Shown here: in pieces, positions 1 to 6,110 of the stretch
How positions within the stretch are numbered: position 1 is the first letter of the stretch
Layout of the letters: each line of letters starts with the position of its first letter
Assembly: GCA_902803255.1 (NCBI GenBank)
Contig: CADCPG010000196.1
Coordinates: 1 to 6,601, forward strand
Source of the DNA: an uncultured Ruminococcus sp.
GTDB taxonomy: Bacteria > Bacillota > Clostridia > Oscillospirales > CAG-272
Direction of reading: 5' to 3'
Length of the DNA: 6,601 nt
Program-made: the position numbers and the translations under genes
Notes under the pieces: generated by a model
Seen by the model: only the letters and a program-made list of their open reading frames with translations
Told to the model about the DNA's origin: nothing
The model's database searches: none

Positions 1-9
1 CTTTTTCTC

Positions 10-38
10 TTGACAATTCAGGCTTGTAAAGGTATAAT
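10..38 (+). promoter_or_regulatory. Perfect sigma-A promoter for the solute-binding protein unit
   Basis: TTGACA at 10-15 and TATAAT at 33-38 are separated by exactly 17 nt, a full match to the sigma-70/sigma-A consensus. Transcription should start near 45, leaving a leader of about 63 nt before the ATG at 108. The -10 hexamer is the left arm of a small inverted repeat, TATAAT-GT-ATTATA (33-46). There is no extended -10 TG. The promoter lies at the very edge of the window, so operator sites upstream of it cannot be seen. Confidence 0.85.
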
Positions 39-107
39 GTATTATAAATCGTACCAAAACGCTAACACCAAAAAACTTATCAGCATGTTTGAAAGGAAAC
101 GTCAGCC

Positions 108-1592
108 ATGAAAAAGAATCTCCTCATTTCTGTCGCTTCGGTCATTCTGTGCGCCGTCCTGCTCTCCGGGATCCTGGTATCCTGCTCGCAGCCTGCCGGG
201 CCGGAAGAGACGACGCCCTCCGTGCTCGATACCACGGTGCCCGAGGAAGATATCACTACCTTACCGTCCAATGTGGATGAAAACGGCTACCTGCTCGACG
301 ATCTCCCCGAGCTTGATTACGGAAAAAAGGAATTCACCATCTTCACCTGGTCCAACCAGACCATGTGGGAGTGGGCCGAGACCGACACTACGACGGGCGA
401 CATAATCAAGGACGCCCTCTTCACGCGTCAGGCAAAGACCGAGGACCGGCTCAAGGTCAAGATCGAGATCGTAAAGCAGCCCGGTGAGTGGGAGAACCGC
501 AACACCTTCATCGACGCCGTATACAACAACACCAGCGCCGGCATCAACGACGACAGCTTCGACCTTATCGGCCAGTACACCCCCGCCATGGGCATAGGAG
601 CCGTGAGAGGCTGCTACACCGACCTCTCCGAGATCAAGTACCTCGACCTCGAAAAGCCCTGGTGGCCCGATGACATCTACACTTCATCAGCCATCGGAGG
701 ACATGTCTACGGAGTCGCCGGCGACATCTCGTGCACGCTCATACGCAATATGAGCTGCATACTCACGAACCTCACGCTCGCGGACAGCCTCCATCTTCCC
801 GATTTCTACGCGCTCGTAAAGGATCACGCCTGGACGGCGGAGAAGTTCCTGGAATTCGGCACCGGGACCGTCACCGGGCTCAATCCCGACGGCTCCTCCT
901 GCCTGACCACGACCTTCCCGAGCAACGTCTCCTATGACAACGTGTTCTACAGCGGCGGATTCAGATTCGTCGAGAGCACCCCGGAAGGCGGTCTCCAGCT
1001 CTCCGAGGACCTCTCCTCCACCAGAATGGCGGACTGGTTCGATCTGTGGCACGGATTCTGGGCGCAGCCCGACACCGGAGTCCTCGGCCTTACAGCGACC
1101 AACGGCTTCACCTCCGGAAACGTGCTCTTCCACTTCGGCTCAATAGCCGACGTACAGAACTCGCTGCAGGAGATCGAATTCAAGTTCGGCATCCTTCCCT
1201 ACCCGCTCTATGACAAGGACCAGAATGACTACTGCTCGATCTGCGGATACTGGGTGACGATGTACAGTGTTCCCGTGACCGCTCCCGACAAGGACATGAC
1301 CGGCGCGGTGCTCGAGTGCCTCGGTTCCGAAGGGTACAGAGAGATCACTCCCGCCGTCTACAACGTCTCCTTCCAGTACAGATACCTCAACTCCATCGAG
1401 AACGCCGAGATCTTCGATCTGCTCCACGACACCCTCATCTTCGAACCCGGACGCACCTTCGGTGACCAGATCAACTGCTTCGCCGGCTTCCGTCAGGCGG
1501 CAGGCCAGTCGGACAGCTGGACCTCATACTACAAGGGACAGTCGGCCGTCTGGAAAAAGAACATTAATAAAGTCGTCGACGCCCTCTCATAA
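108..1592 (+). CDS. Extracellular solute-binding lipoprotein (ABC-type, family 1-like)
   Basis: This is a 494-residue protein that probably binds a small solute, most likely a sugar or oligosaccharide, on the outer face of the membrane. A lipoprotein signal peptide is visible: K2-K3, a hydrophobic core at about 5-24, and the lipobox L23-V24-S25-C26, with C26 the expected lipidated residue. Residues 27-60 form an acidic, Thr/Pro-rich tether. The body carries landmarks of clostridial family 1 binding proteins: EFTIFTW near 75, DLIGQY near 152, LEKPWWPDD near 181, YGVAGDIS near 201, and a C-terminal LECLGSEGYREITPAVYN region near 402. The start is supported by AAAGGA at 92-97, 10 nt before the ATG, and by the consensus promoter upstream. 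It heads a two-gene unit with the membrane protein that follows; no permease or ATPase lies beside it, so the transporter partner is elsewhere or absent. The mature part has eight further cysteines, including a CxxC at 376-379. The ligand cannot be deduced. Confidence 0.88.
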   Translation: MKKNLLISVASVILCAVLLSGILVSCSQPAGPEETTPSVLDTTVPEEDITTLPSNVDENGYLLDDLPELDYGKKEFTIFTWSNQTMWEWAETDTTTGDIIKDALFTRQAKTEDRLKVKIEIVKQPGEWENRNTFIDAVYNNTSAGINDDSFDLIGQYTPAMGIGAVRGCYTDLSEIKYLDLEKPWWPDDIYTSSAIGGHVYGVAGDISCTLIRNMSCILTNLTLADSLHLPDFYALVKDHAWTAEKFLEFGTGTVTGLNPDGSSCLTTTFPSNVSYDNVFYSGGFRFVESTPEGGLQLSEDLSSTRMADWFDLWHGFWAQPDTGVLGLTATNGFTSGNVLFHFGSIADVQNSLQEIEFKFGILPYPLYDKDQNDYCSICGYWVTMYSVPVTAPDKDMTGAVLECLGSEGYREITPAVYNVSFQYRYLNSIENAEIFDLLHDTLIFEPGRTFGDQINCFAGFRQAAGQSDSWTSYYKGQSAVWKKNINKVVDALS

Positions 1593-1621
1593 CAGTCAGG
1601 GAAACGGAATCAGCGTAAAAG

Positions 1622-2503
1622 ATGAAGGCTGAGATCGAAGGCCGGTTTCTGATCGACCACTTCAACGGAACCTTCTTCGCCTGTCTGGCGCTCACGCTCC
1701 TCTTCCTGGCGGTCTTCTGGCTGATCTTCAGAAAGAGAACGGATATGACAAAGCGGACGGCGGTGGCAGTCCTCTATTTACTTACATTCGCCTTCTTTTT
1801 CCTTTACAAATACTGGATCTCGGTCGACGAGGCCTATTCCGTCATCACCGAGGAGGCCGGAAACGGCGCCTTCTCGTGGTGGCAGGAGCTTCCCCTGCAC
1901 CTCTGCAACATCAACCTGATACTCGTTCCCGTCGCGATGTTCACGAAGAACCGGCCTCTCGAGAGCTTCTGCTTCTTCATGGCCCCGATCGGAGCCTTCT
2001 TCGCGATGCTCGCCCCGTCGGTCGGATTCTACGGATACAGCATATTCGTTCCGAGGGTGTTCGGTTACTATCTGACCCACCTGCTGATACTCATCAGCGG
2101 TCCGATGATCGCGATGCTCGGGATATTCGCCCCGAGGTTCAGGGATTTCCCGCTGACGGTGGCATTCATTGCCGGAATCTCGCTCGCCGTTTTCGGCATC
2201 AGCATGCTCATGAGAGCCACCGGCGTCAACCCCCACGCAAACTACTTCTACTCCATCGAGCCGGCGCCCGGATCCCCGCTCGTGTCCTTCCACAGGTGGA
2301 TACCGGTCCCGTATCTCTATCTCCTGCCGGGAGTTCTGATACTGCTCCCGTATATGGCGCTCGTCACTCTTCCGTTCGAACTTGCCAGGATGATCGAAGC
2401 GAAAGCGAAAAAGGCAGGAGACGCGGCTCCTGCCCCCGGACTCACGGACGCGGACGGGACAGCTGAGAAGGGAGAAAAAACAGAGGAGGAAACGGCCGGC
2501 TGA
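1622..2503 (+). CDS. YwaF / TIGR02206 (TP0381-type, TMEM164-like) integral membrane protein
   Basis: This is a 293-residue polytopic membrane protein. I see about seven hydrophobic segments, at roughly 18-36, 47-66, 94-108, 117-136, 148-168, 176-197 and 228-253, then a charged Ala/Glu/Lys-rich tail (258-293) that is probably cytoplasmic. Family signatures are LPLHLCNIN (90-98), a conserved-looking His in YYLTHLL (H153), and the pattern NYFY...P..GSPL...WIPVPYLYLLP (207-236). The family is present in many Firmicutes and spirochaetes without an assigned function. Distantly related eukaryotic TMEM164 has been reported as an acyltransferase that uses a Cys and a His; C95 and H153 are my candidates for an equivalent pair, which is inference. 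The gene starts 29 nt after the solute-binding protein with no terminator between, so the two are probably cotranscribed. The ribosome binding site is weak (GGAA at 1606-1609, 12 nt from the ATG), so the exact start is less sure than the family. Confidence 0.8.
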   Translation: MKAEIEGRFLIDHFNGTFFACLALTLLFLAVFWLIFRKRTDMTKRTAVAVLYLLTFAFFFLYKYWISVDEAYSVITEEAGNGAFSWWQELPLHLCNINLILVPVAMFTKNRPLESFCFFMAPIGAFFAMLAPSVGFYGYSIFVPRVFGYYLTHLLILISGPMIAMLGIFAPRFRDFPLTVAFIAGISLAVFGISMLMRATGVNPHANYFYSIEPAPGSPLVSFHRWIPVPYLYLLPGVLILLPYMALVTLPFELARMIEAKAKKAGDAAPAPGLTDADGTAEKGEKTEEETAG

Positions 2504-2522
2504 TACCCGCTTTTCAATATTA

Positions 2523-2568
2523 TTTCAGGCGTACGGGCTTCTGCCGCGTACGCCTGAAAACTATTTTT
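2523..2568 (+). terminator. Rho-independent terminator of the first unit
   Basis: A perfect 13-bp stem is formed by 2523-2535 (TTTCAGGCGTACG) and 2547-2559 (CGTACGCCTGAAA). The 11-nt loop could itself close a short GGC/GCC pair. After a 4-nt gap comes TTTTT (2564-2568). The T-run is short and slightly displaced, but the stem is strong, and it lies 20 nt after the membrane-protein stop and before the next promoter. The minus-strand side lacks a good T-run beyond the stem, so it looks one-directional. Confidence 0.85.
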
Positions 2569-2569
2569 C

Positions 2570-2583
2570 AAAAAAAAAATTTT
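2570..2583. other. A10T4 tract upstream of the two-component promoter
   Basis: Ten A (2570-2579) followed by four T (2580-2583) lie between the terminator and the promoter of the response regulator, roughly 56-69 bases before its predicted transcription start. A-tracts of this kind are intrinsically curved and can help promoter function, but this one is further upstream than a usual UP element. It may simply be spacer. Confidence 0.35.
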
Positions 2584-2599
2584 CGTTTCTATGGCCGAT

Positions 2600-2616
2600 T
2601 TTAAGGGTTTTTTAAG
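2600..2616 (+). promoter_or_regulatory. TTTAAG-N5-TTTAAG direct repeat, likely OmpR-family regulator box
   Basis: TTTAAG occurs at 2600-2605 and 2611-2616, an 11-bp period or one helical turn; the identity extends one base upstream to TTTTAAG. The repeat occupies the place where a -35 element would be and ends 10 bp before the -10 hexamer. This spacing is typical of OmpR/PhoB-family activator sites, and the pattern matches the enterobacterial PmrA box (YTTAAK-N5-YTTAAK). No third copy is found 11 bp to either side. The likely binder is the response regulator encoded just downstream; this is inference from position and family. The surrounding T-rich sequence makes a chance match possible. Confidence 0.5.
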
Positions 2617-2623
2617 TTTTGCG

Positions 2624-2632
2624 TGGTATAAT
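2624..2632 (+). promoter_or_regulatory. Extended -10 promoter of the two-component operon
   Basis: TGGTATAAT combines a perfect -10 (TATAAT, 2627-2632) with an extended TGN. The -35 position for 17-nt spacing (2604-2609) reads AGGGTT and does not resemble TTGACA. The promoter therefore probably depends on the extended -10 and on activator binding to the overlapping direct repeat. Transcription should begin near 2639. A TTGACA at 2650-2655 is not followed by a -10 at the right distance and is not used in this call. Confidence 0.7.
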
Positions 2633-2686
2633 AATCGTGTTAAAGTTTTTTGACAAAGAACTATAAGAAAAAAGGAGATCGATTTT

Positions 2687-3361
2687 ATGAAAGTTCTTAT
2701 TGTTGAAGATGAAGTTGCCCTGTCCAGAGCTGTAAAAAAGATACTCGAACAGCACGGGTATGTTTCCGACGTGGTATACGACGGCAGATCGGCGCTTGAG
2801 TTCGCCTCCATGACCGAATACAACCTCGTCATCCTCGATGTCATGATCCCCGGAATGGACGGATTTTCTGTGATCAAGGAACTCAGAAAGAGGGGAGTCA
2901 ACACTCCTATCCTGGTCCTCACCGCGCGTGCCGATACCGAGGACAAGGTCAACGGCCTCAATCTGGGTGCGGACGACTATATGACCAAACCGTTCGACAT
3001 CGACGAACTGCTTGCCAGAGTCGGCGCTCTTACGAGAAGGAAGGGTGAGATCGTCGTCGACGAGATCAAATTCGGTGACCTCACGCTCGACCTCGCATCC
3101 TGTGTCCTGACCTGCGGCGAAAGATCGGTAAGACTCAGCCCGAAGGAGTTCGGAGTCCTCAAGTCATTCATGCTCAATCCGGAGAAGGTCATAAAGACCG
3201 GCTGGCTTCTTGACAACGTCTGGGGCGTCGAATCCGAGGCCGTCGACAACAACGTGGAAGTCTATGTTTCCTTCATAAGAAGAAAGATCAAATTCGTCGG
3301 CTCGAGGGTCGCCATCAAGAGGATCCAGAGAGTCGGGTACAAGATGGAAAAAACACTCTGA
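2687..3361 (+). CDS. OmpR/PhoB-family response regulator
   Basis: This is a 224-residue two-domain DNA-binding regulator of normal family length. The receiver domain (about 1-118) has the acidic pair E7-D8, the phospho-acceptor D51 in VILDVMIPGMDG, T79 in LVLTAR and K101 in MTKPF, so all residues needed for phosphorylation are present. The C-terminal winged helix (about 126-220) shows LSPKEFGVL (150-158), a recognition-helix region VDNNVEVYVSFIRRKI (186-201) and the closing hairpin IQRVGYKM (213-220). The start is well supported by AAAGGAG at 2671-2677, 9 nt before the ATG. Its stop overlaps the start of the histidine kinase by one base (TGATG), making that kinase its cognate partner. Repeats at its own promoter suggest that it regulates itself. 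The wider regulon cannot be told from this window. Confidence 0.95.
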   Translation: MKVLIVEDEVALSRAVKKILEQHGYVSDVVYDGRSALEFASMTEYNLVILDVMIPGMDGFSVIKELRKRGVNTPILVLTARADTEDKVNGLNLGADDYMTKPFDIDELLARVGALTRRKGEIVVDEIKFGDLTLDLASCVLTCGERSVRLSPKEFGVLKSFMLNPEKVIKTGWLLDNVWGVESEAVDNNVEVYVSFIRRKIKFVGSRVAIKRIQRVGYKMEKTL

Positions 3362-4860
3362 TGAACGCATTCAGGAAACGTTTTATCGCTTCCTCGATGT
3401 TTCTGACGACGACCGTTCTCGTCATCGCACTGATCACCCAGGGGTTCGTCGAATACCGGAACACCGCTTCCGAGATGTGGACGGCGATGCGCCTGGTACT
3501 CGAGCCCTGGAACGCCTCCGCCGAGCACCGGCGGGTCGAATCCGATCATTCCGGCGGAGAGCTGATCGCGAACGACACGGAACATGACTTTTCCGCCGGG
3601 GGTTCTGAAGGACCTCCGGCGGTTTCGTCGGAAACGGAAGCCATCGCAGGACAGCGCCGCGACGGGAACGCGGAGACGGCGGAGACGGACTCGACCGGCC
3701 GGAACGTATCCGGAGACTCCGAGCCGGGCGCAGACAGCGGAGCGTTCTCCCGGACCGACGGAAAAAAAGGCCGTCCAGGGCAGGGCGGTGACGGCACGGG
3801 AGAGGAAAAGGTCATCGCGGTGCTGTACAGTCCCTCGACGGATTCCGTCACGCTCATGACCGACAGGCATTTCGACATCAGCGACGAAAAACTGAAGGCC
3901 GCCACACTGTACGCGATGGCGGCGGACAGCCCGAGCGGCAGGATCGGCGACCTTGGCGTCTACTATCTGCGCGGAGCCGAGAACCGCGGCGTGATGATCT
4001 CGTTTGCCTCCGAGAGCTATATTCGCGACCGGCTGGCCGACGATTTTATCGCGCTGGCGATCATCTTCATCGGTTCTACCGCGCTTCTCTTCCTCATCTG
4101 CCTGTGGCTGTCGAAGATCGCGGTGAAGCCGCTTGAGAAGTCTGTCGAGATGGAACGTCAGTTCATAGCCGATCTGTCTCACGACATGAAGACTCCGCTT
4201 ACCGTCATCCTGGCGAACAACAGCATCCTTAAGTCGAGCCCCGACCTGACCGTCGGCGAACAGCTGCAGTGGATCGACAGCACCGACGACTCCGCCAAGA
4301 ACATCCTCGGCCTCGTGAACGGCATGCTCGAACTGTCGAGGCTGGACGCCGAGGGAGCGAAGGCAAAGCTCAGCCGGCGGCAGGATTCGGTCGACGCCTC
4401 GGAATCGGTGGCCGACATTTCGTCCGCTGCCCAGAAGAGCGTCCTGCAGATGGAATCGGTCGCGTTCGAGCGGTCGGTAACGCTTGATTCCGAGATAACC
4501 GACGGGCTCCTCGCGAACACCCGGGAGGATTACGCGGAAAGGATCTGCTCCGGCCTTATCGACAACGCGCTCAAATATGAGCCCCGCGGCGGAAGGGTCG
4601 TCGTGAAGCTCCATCCATTCGGAAGGCGTTCCGTCGTGCTCGCGGTAAAGAACGACGTCAGCGTCATCTCGCAGGAGGACCTGCCGCATGTCTTCGAACG
4701 CTTCTACCGCAGCGACAAGACCCGCGACATCCGCAGCGGACACGGCCTCGGGCTCACGATAATAAAACAGATGGCAGATCTGTCGGGGGCCGAGATGACG
4801 GTCGGAAGCCGCGAAGGCGAAGGCACCGTCTTTACCGTGAAATTCAATACGCCCGAATAG
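3361..4860 (+). CDS. Membrane sensor histidine kinase, partner of the OmpR-type regulator
   Basis: This 499-residue kinase autophosphorylates on His and passes the phosphate to D51 of the upstream regulator. Membrane segments at about 11-29 and 227-250 flank an extracellular region (30-226). Within that region, 60-150 is acidic low-complexity sequence rich in Gly, Ser, Thr, Asp and Glu, followed by a more structured part (150-222). The cytoplasmic core has the H-box DLSHDMKTPL with H274, an N-box GLIDNALKY with N402, an F-box HVFERFYR (443-450) and an intact G2 box GHGLGL (460-465). The G1 box is degenerate: VKNDVSVIS (429-437) has Asn where DxGxG kinases have Asp, and Val at the Gly positions. 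Asn is common at that position in clostridial kinases, but loss of the Gly is less so. The start overlaps the regulator stop, and only a weak GGA lies upstream, so translational coupling is likely. The signal is unknown. Confidence 0.93.
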   Translation: MNAFRKRFIASSMFLTTTVLVIALITQGFVEYRNTASEMWTAMRLVLEPWNASAEHRRVESDHSGGELIANDTEHDFSAGGSEGPPAVSSETEAIAGQRRDGNAETAETDSTGRNVSGDSEPGADSGAFSRTDGKKGRPGQGGDGTGEEKVIAVLYSPSTDSVTLMTDRHFDISDEKLKAATLYAMAADSPSGRIGDLGVYYLRGAENRGVMISFASESYIRDRLADDFIALAIIFIGSTALLFLICLWLSKIAVKPLEKSVEMERQFIADLSHDMKTPLTVILANNSILKSSPDLTVGEQLQWIDSTDDSAKNILGLVNGMLELSRLDAEGAKAKLSRRQDSVDASESVADISSAAQKSVLQMESVAFERSVTLDSEITDGLLANTREDYAERICSGLIDNALKYEPRGGRVVVKLHPFGRRSVVLAVKNDVSVISQEDLPHVFERFYRSDKTRDIRSGHGLGLTIIKQMADLSGAEMTVGSREGEGTVFTVKFNTPE

Positions 4861-4868
4861 AACCGGGC

Positions 4869-4900
4869 GGCGGCCCGGAGAGCACTCCGGGCCGCCTTTT
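4869..4900 (+). terminator. Rho-independent terminator of the two-component operon
   Basis: GGCGGCCCGGAG (4869-4880) and CTCCGGGCCGCC (4885-4896) form a perfect 12-bp GC-rich stem with the tetraloop AGCA, followed at once by TTTT (4897-4900). It begins 8 nt after the kinase stop codon and ends 27 nt before the -35 of the queA promoter, so it cleanly separates the two units. The T-run is short, but the stem is very stable. Confidence 0.88.
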
Positions 4901-4927
4901 GACGCCGCGGAACGCATCTCTTTGCTG

Positions 4928-4956
4928 TTGACACCCGCGGGAAAAAATGATATAAT
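4928..4956 (+). promoter_or_regulatory. Perfect consensus promoter with extended -10, driving queA
   Basis: TTGACA (4928-4933), a 17-nt spacer and TATAAT (4951-4956), with an extended TGA just before the -10 (4948-4950), form a full consensus sigma-A promoter. Transcription should start at about 4962-4964. It drives queA and probably the beta-helix gene after it, since no terminator lies between them. Nothing resembling a repressor palindrome overlaps the core. Confidence 0.88.
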
Positions 4957-4962
4957 TCATTT

Positions 4963-5046
4963 GTGGGAAGCTGCGCCGCCGGCACCGCGTGCCTTCAGGG
5001 ACGGCAGCCTCACGGACTGACGGAAAAAGGTGAACATCAACTCAAA
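4963..5046 (+). promoter_or_regulatory. 5' leader of queA with small potential hairpins
   Basis: This 84-nt untranslated leader is inferred from the promoter and the chosen queA start. It holds a GGCAC-CGC-GTGCC hairpin (4981-4993), and GCTGC (4970-4974) can pair with GCAGC (5004-5008) around it. I see no match to the known preQ1 riboswitch forms, no T-run and no antiterminator arrangement, so a regulatory role is unproven. Confidence 0.35.
5027..5033 (+). promoter_or_regulatory. Ribosome binding site that fixes the queA start
   Basis: AAGGTGA pairs well with the 16S tail and sits 13 nt before the ATG at 5047, a slightly long but workable gap. It supports 5047 as the start rather than the in-frame GTG at 4963, which falls on the predicted transcription start and could have no ribosome binding site in the mRNA. 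Confidence 0.6.
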
Positions 5047-6096
5047 ATGATAAAGAACGAACTCAGCACGACCGACCTGAGAAAAAGCGATTTCTATTAC
5101 GATCTCCCGAAGGAACTGATAGCGCAGACGCCCGTCGAACCCCGCGATTCGTCGAGGCTCCTCGTTCTGTCGAAGGAGACAGGCGGGATCGAACACAGGA
5201 TCTTCCGGGACATAACCGAATATCTTCACGAGGGTGACGTCCTGGCCGTCAATGACTCAAAGGTCATACCCGCAAGGCTCTACGGGGTCAAGGCGGGCAC
5301 CGGAGCCGAAGTCGAGACGGTGCTGCTCCGTCCCCGCGGACTCGACGTCTGGGAGGTGCTCGTGCGCCCCGGACGCCGCCTCAAGCCGGGCGCGGAGGTG
5401 GTCTTCGGCGGCGGACTGCTCAACGGCACCGTCACCGACGTGATCGAAGACGGCAACAGGCTCATGAAGTTCTCATGCTCGGGCGAGCAGTTCTATTCCC
5501 TGCTCGACCGTATCGGCCAGATGCCGCTGCCTCCCTACATCACCGAAAAGCTGGCCGACGGCAGCAGGTACCAGACCGTCTACGCGAAGGAGAGAGGCTC
5601 CGCCGCGGCTCCGACGGCCGGCCTCCACTTCACCGGGCGCCTGCTCTCCGAGATCAGGGCAAAGGGCGTGAAGATAGTCCCCGTCATGCTTCACGTCGGA
5701 CTCGGCACCTTCAGACCGGTCAAGGAGGACAAGATCGCAGACCACGTGATGCACTCGGAATTCTTCACGGTGACCGAGGAGGCCGCCGAGGCGATCAACA
5801 GCAGAAAAGGCAGACTGTTCACCGTCGGGACGACCACCTGCCGGACTCTCGAGAGCGCGGCCGACGAAAACGGCATCGTGCACCCGATGTCCGACGACAC
5901 CGGGATATTCATCTATCCGGGATACAGATTCAAGGTCACTGACGCGCTGATCACCAACTTCCACCTTCCCGAGAGCACGCTGATCATGCTCGTATCCGCC
6001 CTCGCCGGCAAAGACCGGATCCTCGACGCCTACCGCGAGGCGGTAGAGATGCGTTACAGATTCTTCTCATTCGGAGACGCAATGCTGATCATTTGA
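5047..6096 (+). CDS. queA: S-adenosylmethionine:tRNA ribosyltransferase-isomerase
   Basis: QueA is a cytoplasmic enzyme that moves the ribosyl part of S-adenosylmethionine onto preQ1 in tRNA to give epoxyqueuosine, the penultimate step of queuosine synthesis at the wobble base of GUN-anticodon tRNAs. From the ATG at 5047 it has 349 residues, the usual family length. Family motifs appear in order: SDFYYDLPKELIAQTP (14-29), LAVNDSKVIPARLYG (66-80), GQMPLPPYI (157-165), YQTVYAKERGSAAAPTAGLHF (175-195), MLHVGLGTFRPV (214-225), TVGTTTCRTLES (259-270), ITNFHLPESTLIMLVSALAG (302-321) and a YRFFSFGDAMLI end. The frame is open upstream to a GTG at 4963, but the extra 28 residues match nothing in the family and begin at the predicted transcription start. 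It has its own strong promoter. The common partner tgt is not next to it; a beta-helix gene follows after 14 nt. Confidence 0.97.
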   Translation: MIKNELSTTDLRKSDFYYDLPKELIAQTPVEPRDSSRLLVLSKETGGIEHRIFRDITEYLHEGDVLAVNDSKVIPARLYGVKAGTGAEVETVLLRPRGLDVWEVLVRPGRRLKPGAEVVFGGGLLNGTVTDVIEDGNRLMKFSCSGEQFYSLLDRIGQMPLPPYITEKLADGSRYQTVYAKERGSAAAPTAGLHFTGRLLSEIRAKGVKIVPVMLHVGLGTFRPVKEDKIADHVMHSEFFTVTEEAAEAINSRKGRLFTVGTTTCRTLESAADENGIVHPMSDDTGIFIYPGYRFKVTDALITNFHLPESTLIMLVSALAGKDRILDAYREAVEMRYRFFSFGDAMLII

Positions 6097-6100
6097 ATAC

Positions 6101-6105
6101 GGAGG
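6101..6105 (+). promoter_or_regulatory. Ribosome binding site of the beta-helix gene
   Basis: GGAGG, 5 nt before the ATG at 6111, is a near-ideal Shine-Dalgarno site. It lies in the 14-nt gap after the queA stop and confirms that a real gene starts here although the reading frame runs off the window without a stop. Confidence 0.85.
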
Positions 6106-6110
6106 CTCAC

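Noticed and set aside
33..46. Divergent minus-strand promoter using the mirrored -10 in TATAAT-GT-ATTATA
   Set aside because: No -35 is present at the right distance on the minus strand (the position reads GGTGTT), and the window ends before any divergent gene could be seen.
53..67. A partial cre-like (CcpA) site, ACCAAAACGCTAACA, just downstream of the first transcription start
   Set aside because: It keeps the central CG and several A/T positions but lacks the conserved TG near the left end and is not palindromic. The match is too weak to call.
2650..2667. TTGACA followed by CTATAAG upstream of the response regulator as a second promoter
   Set aside because: The two elements are only about 5 nt apart, and no -10 is found 16-18 nt after TTGACA; that stretch is the ribosome binding site.
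3761..3769. A AAA AAA slippery heptamer in frame in the kinase gene, possible programmed -1 frameshift
   Set aside because: The shifted frame stops within about eight codons, no stimulatory structure or upstream Shine-Dalgarno is obvious, and the site lies in a low-complexity linker before the catalytic domains. Chance is the simplest explanation.
3262..4917. A 551-codon open frame on the minus strand covering the whole histidine kinase gene
   Set aside because: It is the antisense of a GC-rich gene whose codon bias removes stop codons from the opposite strand. Its translation shows no recognisable domain, and it runs through the terminator and the end of the regulator gene. The plus-strand kinase has all expected motifs.
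4963..5046. preQ1 riboswitch in the queA leader
   Set aside because: The leader has small GC hairpins but not the preQ1 aptamer pattern of a short stem-loop with an A-rich tail. QueA leaders are also not the usual place for it.
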